In this document: piece by piece, positions 23,902 through 36,511 of the stretch
Numbering within the stretch: position 1 is the stretch's first letter
Layout: the number at the start of each line of letters is the position of its first letter
NCBI GenBank assembly: GCA_033063855.1
Contig: CP093830.1
Location: forward strand, 10,912,854 to 10,976,853
DNA: 64,000 nucleotides
Direction: 5' to 3'
Source of the DNA: Smittia aterrima
Lineage: Eukaryota > Arthropoda > Insecta > Diptera > Chironomidae
Translations under genes and position numbers: made by a program
Notes under the pieces: generated by a model
Database searches by the model: none
What the model was told of the DNA's origin: nothing
What the model saw: only the letters and a program-made list of their open reading frames with translations

Positions 23902-26156
23902 TCAATTAGCTGACTCCAAGAGCGTGAAGAGTGAGTAGGCAGAATTCATAATCTGTGTAAGAAATAAATTAGTTCACAAATCGTAATCTCTGAATTTACT
24001 GACCTGTGTGAAGCTTTCCATGTCGAGTTTGTAGAAAATTGCATGAAATCCTTTTATGTTCTGAGTCATCATCAAGATCAATCTCACACTCTTCTGTTGC
24101 TTGATGCTCATGTTGTACCATTTGATGTCGTAGACAGCCGCAGAGAGTTTCTCAAGTTTAACGATAAGTCGGGAGCCCAATAAGCAATAGATCGCGAGTT
24201 GACATAGAGACACAAATAACATAATGATTCCGACGTAAGATCCCAGCTGAGCGAACTTTATCGCATACAAACACGCGCATAGAATAAAAGAAAGTACAGA
24301 AAGTTCGACAAAATAGTGGAAACGCAAAACAAATTGCACTTCATTGATCCACTTTATGATTGAGCAGCTTCTCCGAACAATTTTTCCCAAGGACTTATCG
24401 ACAGTTTGAGGATCGGCCTCCATGATCGGATCGAGTTGTTTAATTTTCAAAGTCAATGAATCAACTTTCCAGCATGCGTGGTTTGCGGCAAGAATTGTCA
24501 CGATAATGTATGAATTGAAGAAAGCAAGCACTAAATATAAGAAAAGGAATTGGTAGCAATAGTTTATTGTCCAGTTCGAAGTTCCAATGAAAGGCAGCCC
24601 ACGAAGATCAAAGTTGAACGGCAGATGATAGTCGTTGAGTTTGATAAAAATAGAACCAATTGTGAGTGGTTGTATCATCAAGAAAGTTCCCACAACAATT
24701 GTGACGATCATTATCGATTCCTGTTTGAAATATTTCCTTGTGAGCTCCCGATGTTCCAAGTCATCCTTTTTCACTGACATTCTGTTCAAAAAAAGAATTA
24801 AAGACAGTTGTCTAGGAAATAATAAATCGAAAAGAAACCTTTCATCGATTCTCTGCTGCATTAAAATCTTCAGTTGTTTGTGATAGATGAAAACGGTTAT
24901 CAAGTAGGCATTGAGTCGTACCGCGCAAACTGTGTCATATTTTTTTAGAATCAGATAAAAAAAATAATTTAGTAATAATATTTTCCATTGCGAAAAAAGC
25001 CTTAAAATATTTAACAAGAAACAAGTGGCAGTATCAGTTCGTAACGAACTTACTGTAGGATTTTTCATCCGTAGGACTGGTTACAGGGGACATTTTTCTT
25101 AAAGGGAACAAAGTTCCATTTTGAGCTCACCAGAGGTGGAACCAATGTGTGGCGCTTCAATTTTTTGGGATTTATTGCTTTGTCATGACCAGCTGAACAT
25201 TTTTTGTCAACAACTTAATGCTCTAACTCCAAAAGGAAAGAAGTTTAACTTGGCGCTGGTCGAAGGTGGACTCATATCTTGTCAGCTCTGAAATCCAAGC
25301 ATTCGTATGTGCACGCTGAACATTTCTCGTGAAGAAGTGTCAGCGTAAATGTTAAGAAAGCTAAACAAATCGAAGAAGTTTGAAAAATTTGTATGGAGCT
25401 CACCAGACTCCAGCCCCGTGAGCCCGTACCACTTGAGCTATCAAGTCCATCTAATGAGGTTTTCGTCTCATCTATAAATAGAACTAAATGACAAAAACCG
25501 GAAGTAGCTAGCTGCTCCCGTTCTCGAGAAAATCGAATCACAAGCAAAAATCGTCTTTATGATTCCAGGTATTGGGCCGGTAGGCCTGATCCTGATGAGC
25601 TAGCAAAAAACCCTCAAAAGTTGTTTTCCCAATTGAAGTTCTCTATCGACTGGTGAAAAAATTAATTTTGCGTTCTCGAGTTATTTCAATAACGGACAAC
25701 GGACCACGGACAATTTTTCCGGAACAAACCGACCACAATAGGGTGTTCCATCCTTCGGATGAAAAACACTAAAAATTGAACTCACGGCAAAGTCCGATTT
25801 GCTCCATCAAACGCCAAAGGTAAAGTTCAGAAAAACTGATGACTATATGATTTGTCACCGCGATCAGACAAGTTATCATCAGAATCGCATTCAGCCAGAA
25901 TCTGAGTGAGCAATATTAATTAGATTAAAACTATTTTATTTTATTTACGCAACACTAACATCTTCGAGAATATTCGCACTCCATTAATCATCCGAACTGG
26001 CAGCAAGAACAGAAAGGCGATCACCAAAAATCGATGAACAAAACGCTCGTAGACCTCAGGTTCAGGATAACACAATCTCGAGATTCGGATTTGGATTCGA
26101 TTCCACTTTTGCCAAAGGCTTCGCGACTCAATTCGATTTAACTTTGGACAATTCAT
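23902..26156 (-). CDS. Insect odorant receptor (7tm_6 family), copy 2
   Basis: Tandem paralogue of the receptor at 21559-23124, same strand and exon plan: 26156 to about 25954, 25901-25786, 24929-24004 and 23952-23902, roughly 431 residues. It keeps the C-terminal family signature (MESFTQ joined to IMNSAYSLFTLLES) and the YDIKWYNMSIKQQKSVR block, and ends in SAN rather than SVN. Differences from copy 1 are mostly conservative (for example RIDERFLFDLLFPRQ versus RVNEKFVLDLLFSRQ), and no frame is broken, so both look functional. Intron 2 is about 856 bases instead of 174 because of a putative transposable insertion. The exon 1 donor ambiguity is the same as in copy 1. AATAAA (minus) is at 23811-23816. 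Confidence 0.85.
25050..25770. mobile_element. Putative non-autonomous transposon in OR intron 2
   Basis: Present in the intron of odorant receptor copy 2 and absent from copy 1, whose intron reads straight through at the same place. Near both ends is an inverted repeat of about 15-16 bases, TTTTTCATCCGWAGGA, at about 25055-25070 and reversed at about 25750-25766. Sequence flanking the insertion suggests a TA repeat (around 25012-25013 and 25770-25771), but the left end is uncertain: an extra 40 bases with a small palindrome (GTTCGTAACGAAC) may belong to it. It has no transposase-like reading frame. On the minus strand, TAGCTCAAGTGG near 25431-25442 matches a Pol III A-box pattern, so a tRNA-derived origin is possible but unproven. 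Confidence 0.5.
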
Positions 26157-26800
26157 CCTTGCACTTCGACGATAACTTTAAGACTAAACTCTTCCGTCGA
26201 ACGAGTTTGTCATGTAAAGTGTTCAATATTTTTACTCAGAGAGGAAAATCGTGGTGTCCAAGAGTATCGCGGAGTATCATGAATAATTTTATTTGTGGTT
26301 TCAACAACGCAACGACGTGGCTCTTGTTGCATCGATTTTAAGTTAATTCTCACAATTATTCACTTAACTATCGAAGCGAAAGCTTTTGTCACAAAGAAAG
26401 CCTTTGGCATGCACCTTAGGGGAGCGTATGCAGTTTTTCCCTCGAAAACTTATTTTCACAAGGCAATTATAATTGAACCTTGACATAGAAATTATGAAGA
26501 CACAACATGCTTCTATTTGATAAACTTTTCTCTTAACTTTTGCCGTTACCCTCTAATTGACATTTGACTAAGAAAGATTTGTATCGTTCTTAACGATAAA
26601 ATAAAAGTTATCTTTGACGAGAATTGTCATGAAAAAATTGTTTTGTTCTAGGATATTCAAACTTTAATTACACAAATCGATATGATCATCAAACTCGTAA
26701 TCTGTGAGAAAATTATTCTCGCGATGAAGCTGACGTAAAATTTATTATCCTGAATTATCCTTCGTTGCGCCTTCTTTTTATGTTCGCCGATGTACATTAA

Positions 26801-29757
26801 AATAAACATTAAAATTGCCGATTAATTGAGCGTGAACGAGGAGTTGACCTTCTTCCTTTTCTTCATTTCCTTCTTCCGTGTTTGGGAATGTAGCAAAATA
26901 ATTTTTATCGATAAACCATTAAACACGATAAAAACGGCGGCGCAGGCATTTGAGATAAAATAAGGCGAAGGAAGGAGAGCGAGAGAGGCGAAGATCTGAG
27001 AAAGTCTTATATTTGTTTCAAGTACTTAATTTGATTTATTAGATTGCGCGCTAACGACGCAAAGATTTATTTATTTTCTTTTTTCGTCATTTTCCCTTTT
27101 TCTCTCGCTTCTAATTCTGCAATCTCTTGAGAAAAATCGAAGTGGAAATCGATTTTTGGTGAGCCTAAGTCCAAGGACTTCTCAAGGATTTCACGGTTTG
27201 ATGCTTCAACTAAAACGAAATCTAATTTAAATCCTAAAACATTTGTAATCGAATTTAATTGTTCGAAAAAAATTGAACGCTTCAAAGTTTATCTCGCAAA
27301 TCGTTATCTCGCTGATCTGAAAATTATTCAGCGGAAGTCGAACAAGACAAAAAAAAAAGATTCAAAAGTTTTTCTTCCACTTCAAATTCAAATGAGTTTC
27401 ACAGTTATCAACAGAACGAGAAAATTAAAAAGTCCTGCGGACAAAAAAAGTTTGCTTTGTTTTTTTTTTGTGATCACAATTCACAATTGAATGCAAAGCT
27501 TGGTTAAACTTTTTAATTCTTTGATAATTCAATTCACTTCTGCCGTCTCGAATGAACAAGCAGCGAGAACAATTATCTTGCGATTTTTCTTTCTTTCTGT
27601 GTCAGAGAACTTTTCCGAGTGCAGAAATCACGCTTGACCTAACAAATCTGAGGATAAAAGACTCTGAACGATGAAAGAGTCTTATGCCAGGAGCTTCCGA
27701 AGTTATTGCTGTGGCAAAAGCGATTACTATAATTTCAATTAATTTTTTATCTCTCCCGACTTGCCCTCAAACCACAAATCCGCAATTTGTTTCAAAATCA
27801 TTTGTTTCAGCAGCAATTATTTCCTTTTATTGCGCACACAAAACATCGGCCTCGTCGGATTATTGTTATCGACGCTAAACAAATAAATTGAATTTTATCA
27901 AAATTTCATGCAAACATTCACGCTCATCCGCGATGTGCACTAAATTTAATTTGTGATGAAATTGATTTGTTTTTGAAGAGCTTTAAATCTCCATGGAAAT
28001 AGAGGAAATGCGTTAGATGATAATTTAGAGGAAAATGAAATATTCAGAGACTGAACTTTCTAAAGCCATTAAAAGCATTTTACTTAGACAACATAAATTA
28101 TCGTCCCTTTCGTCCCAAAAGGAAAGTAAGAGCATTTCAATGGAGAAAAGCTCTTAGAAGCTTTCGATGTGCGGTCAATATTTTCAGGGTCTTTAAACTT
28201 TATTTCCATAATCAGTTCCGCAAATTGTCCAAGCAACCCTTTTCACAAAAAAATATCTGGAGAGAAAAGCGAACCCAAATGATTTCAATAATTTTAAGTA
28301 TTTTATGATTTTCTTTATTTCGCTTTCAGTTCAACAAGCACGATCCTTTACGCAGTTTATTCGGAATTCGCTTGAGAGTTAAATGAAATCGTGAGTTCGT
28401 TACAAAGAAGCTGAGAAATAGTTTACAAAAAAAAATGCGTCACGCACATTTCGAATTTAAAATTTCTCTCATTTAAAAAAATTCGTGATACAGCGTTCCG
28501 TTAATTACTTAACAACGAGAGCGTCCTAAAATCTATTGGGAAATAATTTTTCAACGTGTCGTTTAATCTTAAATCTGCGGAAAATCCCTCGCGAGCTAAT
28601 TAAACTTTGCACCGGTGGCCATAAATTAAAATTCTGTCTTCCCTCCGCCTTTCTCTATTTCTTGTTCATTGTTTGCCCGTATCATGTTAACAAGCATGGA
28701 AAAAAGCAATAATTCATTCTAAGAAGCAACGTTCTAAAGAGCTTTATCAAGAAACGTGAATAAACTCAAGCAATTTGTAGTCTTTGCCGAGAAAATACTT
28801 AGCGCTATAACTCACGGAGCTGAGGCAATTAATAGCTCGCCGTATCATAAAGCGAAGACTGATTACGAATTTATGATGTTCGATTTAATTAGCTGGCCAT
28901 TCATTAAACTTTCAGGTATGTTTACTTTTTCCTTGCGTTTATCCTCAGGAACTTTCTGAGTGGAGGCAATTTCAGGTCAACCCTCGTCATCACATTTCAT
29001 ATGGAAAGTTTAATGACGCTCGACAATCTTTTCTTTGGACATAAAATAGTTCGCCATTCAGATTTTTTCGACCCATCATCACTTTTAGCCTCAAGTTTAT
29101 GTCGCCCTACACAAAAGCTCTCAAAACACATTGGAGTTAATTGATAAGCATCAAGTCCCTTCCCAGGAGAGCATCTGTCATCGCACAACCTTCTTCCGGT
29201 TAAGTGCGTTCGAATGGAGTTTGACTAATTTGATCGATGGGACTTGAAGACTTTTGGGAATCAACTTCTTTGAATCACTTCACATGTTGAAGCTTTAAAA
29301 ATTTGATTTATTCATGTCGTCGGGGAGATGTCATTAAATTTTTTAATTGGAAGCTCTGAATTATTCATTGGATATTATTTATTTTGTTAATTCCATTTCC
29401 GCTTATTAAAAATTAAATTTTATAATTTATAAAGATAACTTCACTCTGTAACTCTGAAGAACTTTTCTATTTCGCGCATCCTGTGACTCTCGTCATTAGC
29501 ATTTGCAATGAAGAAACTTTCGTTAGCATCAAACTCATTTATATTCGCAGTTTTTTCTCTCTCGCTGTTGTTGTAGCGGAGCGAAGTTGTTAACATGCAA
29601 AAGATAAATGTGCACGCCCTACATTAAAAGGGATGATGTTTATTCATGAGTTGTCTCGCTTGACATTAAACTTTTAATTTTATTTTCCACAAAATAATTT
29701 TTTTTTATGATTGTGACATCATCAGCATCAGCAGTAGCGAGATAAAAGGAGAGAAAA
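26801..29757. other. Intergenic region, no supported gene
   Basis: About 3 kb between the odorant receptor repeat and the 3' end of the dynein gene. Open frames are short and without known motifs, and no splice-compatible chain was seen. The upstream control region of odorant receptor copy 2 is expected at its left edge. Confidence 0.5.
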
Positions 29758-29763
29758 TTTATT
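29758..29763 (-). promoter_or_regulatory. Poly(A) signal of dynein intermediate chain gene
   Basis: AATAAA on the minus strand begins 15 bases after the stop codon at 29778-29780. Confidence 0.55.
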
Positions 29764-29777
29764 CTCAGCTGAGTTGT

Positions 29778-32378
29778 TCATGCTTGAAGTTCTGCAACGC
29801 TTCCATTCTCTTCGTTACCATTTTCATGGTGATTGCCGTTTGTTGTTCCGTTCACATGTGTTCCGTTTTGAGTGGTGCCGTTAACAGCTGGAGTCGAGTC
29901 AGTGTTAAGTGGAGCCTCAGCGTTGCCTCCGTCCTTTTTCTTTTGAACCTTTGGAGATTTCTTGTGCTTTTCATGTTGTTCGTGTTGTTCTTGCTCTTTG
30001 ATTCGTCGTTGGAGTTCTTCTTCGATCATTTGATTGAATTCTGTCTCGGCAGTCTCGATGAGAACTGTAAATGAAATGACTTGACTATCACGAAGCAATA
30101 AATGAAATGTTTATTGATTTACTTTGGCTCAATGACGGCTTAACCTTAGGCACTTCCTCTTGCGCTTTGATCTCTTCATTTGCTTTCTCGGCCTCCTTCG
30201 CTAATAAAGCAGCAGCTCGTGCTGCTTCCTGCTCCATTTGTTTCTTCAATCTGATTTTAATTTCGCGTAATTTTCCCTCGAGTATCTTTTCGCGTTTGCT
30301 TTCACGGTCCAGCATCTGTACAAAGCAAGAGAGAGAGAAAGAAAAAGAATAAAAATCAAACAAAGTTGCATCACAGGCGCGCTTTGAGATTTTCAAACGG
30401 GTCATTAGACTCGGCAGGAAGTTAGAGAAGAAAATAAATGGGAATTTCATCGTTTCCAGCATCGTTTTACTCACAGCGTTTAATATCGCTTTATCATTCT
30501 TTGCACTGCAAGTCATATTTTCTGAAACTTCCATTAAGTGAACGGATCCGTTTGCGCTACCACATGCTATCATCCTTCCTGACTCGTGGGGCTTCACACA
30601 TTTTATGGAATGATCTGAGACCTATAACGAAGGGAGAGCAGACGATGATGGTGTTGGGGAAGTAAGGAAAACATTTATCAAGCAGAACAGAACTCTTTTT
30701 CCCAAAAGGAATCTCGAGAACGAAAATGACTTTGTGCAATTTTCTTTTCCCTGTCGGAACAATTTCCTCTCTCGACATTGATTCATTTTAAAATAAATTC
30801 AAACCTTAATGGTCAGAATGGGCTCGCTCTGCTGCTGCAATAAATCCCAAGCTTCCACGCTTCCATCCGTTCGACTAAGATAGAACAATGAACACTTTGT
30901 CGGCGACCAGCATCCGTCTGTGAGTTCCACGGAGCAATATTTTGTCCAGATAATGGAGCTCTCTTTGCAGTCCTCCGACCAAATGCGAGCGTTCCAATCT
31001 CCGACAGTGAGAAAGTTTTTGAAGAAAGACGGATTGCGGGCTAATGTGTAGATGGGACTGGCATGACATTGCATCTAAATGAGAAGAGGAAAATGAAAAA
31101 TGATGAAAACGATCTCGAATGACAAATTTCAAAAAACCATAATAATCTCACCCGCAAAGTAATCTTCTCCATTGGAGATTTTCCTTTTCGGTTACAGAAG
31201 AACAGCATGCCTTGCTCGCTTCCAACCATGAAACGTGTCGGAATTGTCGTCTCATATTCGAGAACAGAAACGCCGTACGACCGTTCAAGAACTTGCTCGT
31301 CACTCTTCTCGGGATCCATATACAAGACGTCCAATCGCTCGGTAAGCTTACGACTGTCCCACCAAATGACTTGTCCATCTGATCCACCCGAAAAGAATTC
31401 CGAACCCGACTTACTGTTGATCCACAAAACTGAGTTGACACTTTCACGATGGCAGACTTCTCGGGGAGTGCTTCCCACTGGTTGACTGCCAGCTCTCGTG
31501 TCCCAAGCACAACACTGACCATTTGATTGTCCACTTACGAGAATGTTGACATCACGTTGATGATACTCAATGCACATCGATGAACTTGTTGGTGAGAGCT
31601 TGTAAAGTGGTTGATTTGGATTCTCCGTCTCCCAAATGTAAGAGTCAAGTGAATGTCGTGAGTTGCCTTTCTGAAAGTCTGTGTCGCAATAAGTAATGGC
31701 AAGCTTAAAGCCTCCGTCTGGTGACCATGACAAATGACTTATTGGACGCTGAAAGTGAGAAGACGCGACGTGATAGAAATTGTCTATGAAATGCTATGAA
31801 TCATTAAATTTAATTAATCTTGTTACCGTTGGTGTCTCGACGTCTTTGTAGACGAACATTGTTCGAGAATGGCAACGATCAACGATTGGCGCTGGCTCCA
31901 AACCTTCAAAGTACTCCTCGTAAATGTTAACGGCGTTATTCTGAAGAATACAGAACTCGACTCGCTTTGAGAAAAGAAAAAGAATTAAAATGTCAAAGAA
32001 ATCTTATCGCCAGAAGTTTCGAGTCTCACTCACCTCGCCCATTCTTGGCACCTGAGTGATGTAGGTGTCATCCTTTTCCAGCTTGCGACGGTATCGTAAG
32101 GTCTGCTCACTGTCTTGATAATTGACGTCCTTGGGCCATCCGCCCTCAGTGTGAAGAATTCCTCGATTCTCAGTCGTCGTCGACATCGTGTTCACCTCAC
32201 TCAACGCAAATTGCTTGCTCAACTGAGTCCCTTCCTCGACGGGGTTCCGCAGAATGTAATCATTGAACTCATCATGATTGGATGGAACTGAGACCATCAG
32301 GAACTTCTTGTCCGCAAACTGACATTGTTTGCCGAAGTCTCTGCGCTCCTTTTGATAAATGTACTGAAGGTCGGACAT
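29778..32378 (-). CDS. Dnai2: Axonemal dynein intermediate chain 2
   Basis: WD40 intermediate chain of outer dynein arms, needed for motile cilia and sperm tails; in insets of this kind, expression in testis and chordotonal neurons is expected. Seven exons, all phase-consistent: 32378-32034, 31940-31827, 31748-31152, 31074-30805, 30621-30475, 30315-30123 and 30064-29778, giving 650 residues (human DNAI2 is about 600). The N-terminus (IYQKERRDFGKQCQF, then GGWPKDVN, then QTLRYRRKLEKDDTY) matches DNAI2. The middle holds WD repeats (SHLSWSPDGG, SGQSNGQCCAWDTR, FFSGGSDGQVIWWD, VGDWNARIWSED). A charged coiled coil follows at exon 6. The last exon ends in an Asn/Gly/Thr-rich tail (about 60 residues) that looks disordered. 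For exon 6 I chose the donor at 30122 because only it keeps frame with exon 7. Confidence 0.93.
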
Positions 32379-33867
32379 TTTTCCTTCTCTGGTCACGCAC
32401 AACTTCGCTCTTGAATCTTACGGTGTGAAAAATGAACTCGAGCGAGAGCAATGAATATCTTGACGTTGTTGGATTTCCACACTCACGAATGAATCTTTCT
32501 TTCCCTTTCTCTTGAACTTTACGTGAACAGAAAGAAATGGAAAACGAAAAATTCTGACAAATTGCAAAAGGCGACTTTGATTGCCTTTTGATTTTCTCTC
32601 CTTTCCTGTGTCGTTCGCTTACTTCTTCTCCGTCTTAGATGAGAATTCAAAGGACAAGATGAAAACACAACCCAAATCAAGCGAAATCCCTAACGAAAGT
32701 TCGCAAATCGGTCTCGATTAATCAACAAAACAACAAAACGAGCTAGAATTACTATAGTAACGGCACAACTTGTGCGGTTTCGATGGGAAAAAGAAAAAAA
32801 AGGAGAAAGAATGAAGGGAATGTTATAGTTCATAACATTATCGTGTTGTTGGTGATGTATTAAAGGATAAACGTTTCTCTCCTTGTCCGTGTGGGAGCGA
32901 AGAAAAATGACAAAACAAAAATGCTGAAAGGAAACAAATATTCTGCCTGCTTACATTCCTGTCGTGCGGCGACATGAACTTTGAATATCTCTCGCTCAAT
33001 TGTCGTCGTCGTTTACATGAAAACCGCTTTTGCTTGTTTAGCGCTCGTCTGATGGAATCGATAAACTGCGATAAGCTCGCGGGAGTGTCGTCAATGTCAG
33101 CTTCGCTTGAAGGATTACATGCTGTTCAGTCCGATGGGGAGTGAGTGGAACTGTCGCATGAACTCTCTATAATTTCAAAAATTCAAAAGCGCGAGTCGAT
33201 TTAATTAAAAATGCTTTGCCTTTCGTCGCTTTGATGTGTGAAGTTCACGCATAAATTTGAATAATATTTTCCATAAATTCCAAAAGTTGCTGAAGCGATT
33301 TCAAATAATTATGACTCCGCTTCATTAAAATTGCATTTTGCGCTCAAATATTCATGAATGACTCATCGCGAATTCTCTTTTCACTCCAAATGATGACAAT
33401 TGATGAGAGTTTCGCCAGCAAACAATTCTCGCTTTCCACATTAATGAGTCGTAGTTCGTAATTTAATGATTCGAGAAATTTCAGCAACGGACAAATTTCA
33501 TTGGTCTCCATTCAATCGAAAAAAGATCCGAAATAATTTTCGATTCTTCCTGGATTAACGCATTAATTAATTCATTCTCTGGATTGTTTACAATTTAAAT
33601 TCAATTTCAGCGCTCGATCGATCGTAGCGGAATAAAAGTATTCTCTCGCTGCGCCAATATCATCGGATTAAAATTTAATGAAATTTTGAAGTTCAATAAA
33701 GTTCGACGATGACGCTATCGTTTTAATTATTCCATAATTAAATCGTTGAATAATTAACAAGTGTCAACAATGTTCTCAACGACGCGGTGAGTGTCGAGCA
33801 TTTCTTTTTCTAATCGAACTCAGTTCAATGCTGAGCTTTAACGAGAAAACACAGCAACAGGAAATTG
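32379..33867. other. Intergenic region between Dnai2 and right FAR
   Basis: About 1.5 kb between two divergently placed start codons, so it should contain promoters for both genes. I see no coding exon. The last 100 bases or so before the FAR start (about 33868-33963) are shared with the other FAR copy; the rest is unique to this side. Confidence 0.5.
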
Positions 33868-33963
33868 TTCAATCAGAAGGAACTACAAAAGTTAAGAAAT
33901 TAAACAATAAATTCTTTTTCGATCAAAAGAAGTCGAAGGAAGTTTAAGTAGAAGTTCTACACG

Positions 33964-35969
33964 ATGATTACAATCCCAGAGTTTTATAACGATCGAGATG
34001 TTTTCGTTACCGGAGCGACGGGATTTGTTGGCAAAGTGCTAATTGAAAAACTACTTCGTTCCTGTCCCGGAATCAAGCGAATTTTCCTTCTGCTCAGAGC
34101 GAAGCGGTCGAAATCAATCAACACGAGAATGGAGGAAATTAAAAATATTCCCGTAAGCTAAGCGCAGTCACGTCGTTTGAGTTTGAAAGTTTTTTTTGCA
34201 TCCAATCGAAACTAAGAAGTCAAATTAATCAAGAGCGTGGTTCAATTAGCAAATGATTGTTCTCGTCTTTCTCATTTTCAGTTGTTCGACGTGTTAAGGG
34301 AGAAAGATCCTGAAGCTTTGAATAAGTTAGTGTCGGTTGAGGGCGATGTTTGTTCGTTGGGACTTGGAATATCTCAAGAGACGGCCGAACATTTGAGAAA
34401 TGTTTCCATAATCTTTCATTCAGCTGCATCTGTGAGATTTGACGATGTTCTTAAGTCAGCAATCATTCTCAATACTCGAGGAACTCTTGAAGTGATTAAG
34501 TTTGCAACAACTCTGGAGAAGTTGGAGTCATTCGTTCACATCTCAACCACCTACTGCTACCCTGAGCAAGGATTCATCGACGAAAAGGTGAGAGCCGTTG
34601 ATAAACGAGTGAGGTGAAACAATCCTCTTACCTCTAAATATTTCAGACTTATCCGGCAAGAGGCGAATGGCAGAAAGTGATTGAGATAGCGGAGAATGTC
34701 GACGAACAAACTTTAGAATCGTTGATGCCACATTTTACGAAATTCAGTCCCAACTCGTACACGTACACGAAAGCGTTGTCTGAGCAAATTTGCGAGGATT
34801 ACAAAACTCAAATTCCAATTACAATTGTGCGTCCGTCGATTGTCACAGGCTCCGAGAAGGAACCGATGCCAGGCTGGTGCGATAATTTTAATGGACCTGT
34901 TGGTCTCCTCACTGCCTGTGGGATCGGCATCATGAGGACAATGTACGTTTCGCATAAAGCAGAGCTCAATTGCGTTGCTGTCGATGTGGTCGCTAAAACA
35001 TTAATTGTTGCTGCATGGAAATGCGCAATGGACAGAACGCAGTCGAACGAAGTTGAAAGAGAGCGTAATGGGAATACAAACGAGAGCAGATTGCCCGTTT
35101 ACAATTGTGCATCGTTACACAACATGGACCTCGAGCTGCTCGTCTACGATGGGCAGTATTTGATCAGACAATATCCATTCGAGCGCTTCGTGTGGCTGCC
35201 GGGCGGGGGTGTGACACTTTGTAAAGTCATGAACTATTTCCGAGTGAGTGTTTTAATTTCACTTTGCAACGATGAGCGAGTTGTGCAATCTGACTGAGGC
35301 TGCCGAGTAATCGAGAAGATTCACTGACATGAATGACATTTTCAGATCGTTTGTTTCCAACTCTTCCCAGCTGTGACGTTGGACCAGCTTTTGCAATTGC
35401 AAGGGAGACGTCCAATGTAGGTTTCTCATTTCAAGGAATCTCATGTCTCATTGGATTTGTTTTAGCTTAATGAATCTTCAGAGGAAAATCGCTCACGCCT
35501 CCGAAGCTCTGAAAATTTTTCTTTTCTCCGAATGGAATTTTGGAACTGACAATTTTCTCGGATTGAACAAAATTTTGTTGCCGAGCGATGAGTAAGATGA
35601 ATTTTGTTATTTGTTATCACGCAGCGATGAATTTTCTTCTCATAATTGGCTTCTAGACTCGACTTCGACATGAGGCGTTCGGTACCTGACAATCACGAAT
35701 ATTATTTGTTTCAAATTCAGGGTAAACTGCTCCGATGTCTCCTCGTCGTCACAAACAAATTTTATTTATCAATTTGTGTTTATTTAGGCGCCCGAAGATA
35801 TCTCATGAAAGAGCCAGACTCTTCAATTCCTGCTTGCAAGCGACGACTTCAACGAATCATGATTTTCGATCGAACTATGCGAATCTTTCTCTTTGGATGG
35901 ATTTTCTACAAAATTCTCACCAAATACAATTTCTTCGGCTTCAACGACTTTGTCATGGGAACTCGCTGA
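33964..35969 (+). CDS. Fatty acyl-CoA reductase, right copy
   Basis: Near-identical mirror copy of the FAR gene at 13367-15372, with the same predicted role (fatty acyl-CoA to fatty alcohol). Exons 33964-34152, 34282-34587, 34647-35243, 35346-35416, 35466-35591, 35657-35721 and 35788-35969 have the same lengths as the left copy (189, 306, 597, 71, 126, 65, 182) and give 511 residues. The Rossmann motif TGATGFVG is at 16-23 and YTYTK at 203-207. Introns are also nearly unchanged: the 129-base first intron looks identical between copies, and the 49-base fourth intron differs at one base. The only coding change I saw is Q for R in GISQETAEH, plus TGA instead of TAA at the end. Upstream sequence beyond about 100 bases differs from the left copy, so expression could differ. 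Confidence 0.93.
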
Positions 35970-36018
35970 GAATATTTTTAATAAGCTCCGCGCAACAAAC
36001 TTTTGTCAAAGCTTTGAC

Positions 36019-36024
36019 AATAAA
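36019..36024 (+). promoter_or_regulatory. Poly(A) signal of right FAR gene
   Basis: AATAAA lies about 50 bases after the TGA stop at 35967-35969, mirroring the signal at 13313-13318 in the other arm. Confidence 0.6.
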
Positions 36025-36511
36025 ATCCGTTGAAATTGAAGATTGTGAAATATTTCTTCAAACTCGGCGAGTTCAATTTTAATAAAATTGCAAAATGCTT
36101 TGAATCGCAACAACTCAAGTTTCGAAACACTTTTCACAGTTCAGTTCGTACCGACGACGATTCCACTCAAAGTGCAAACATCATCAACGTCAAATCCCGG
36201 AAGAAACAAAAGTTAAAACTTTTAATTGTTCCGTTGAGCTTGAAAATCTGAAATTAAATTCGAAAAATTCGGATTCGCTGCGCTTTTGTACGAAAGCGGG
36301 ATTCGTGTTGACAAAAATAATTGCAGGCAAACTTTTAACTTTTAATGAAAAGTTCATGAGCAAGCACAATTAGGAAAGTGAATTAAATGCTCCGCTAGGA
36401 TTTAATGGAATTTTCGAATTGAAATGAACTAGGCGAGTCGGAATCTCACGCCATTTCTTGATTTTGTTTGAAACACAAATAATTTACATTTAAATAATCA
36501 AAGGAATATTT

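Larger units (their letters stand above)
23776..26800. repeat. Tandem duplication unit 2 (odorant receptor)
   Basis: Second direct copy of the unit at 21440-23775. It is about 700 bases longer, almost entirely because of an insertion in the second intron of the receptor (about 25050-25770). Upstream sequence around 26144-26480 closely follows 23112-23450, with small indels only. Confidence 0.85.

Noticed and set aside
25272..25547. 91-codon frame inside the OR intron insertion
   Set aside because: No transposase, integrase or reverse transcriptase motif; probably a chance frame in a non-autonomous element.
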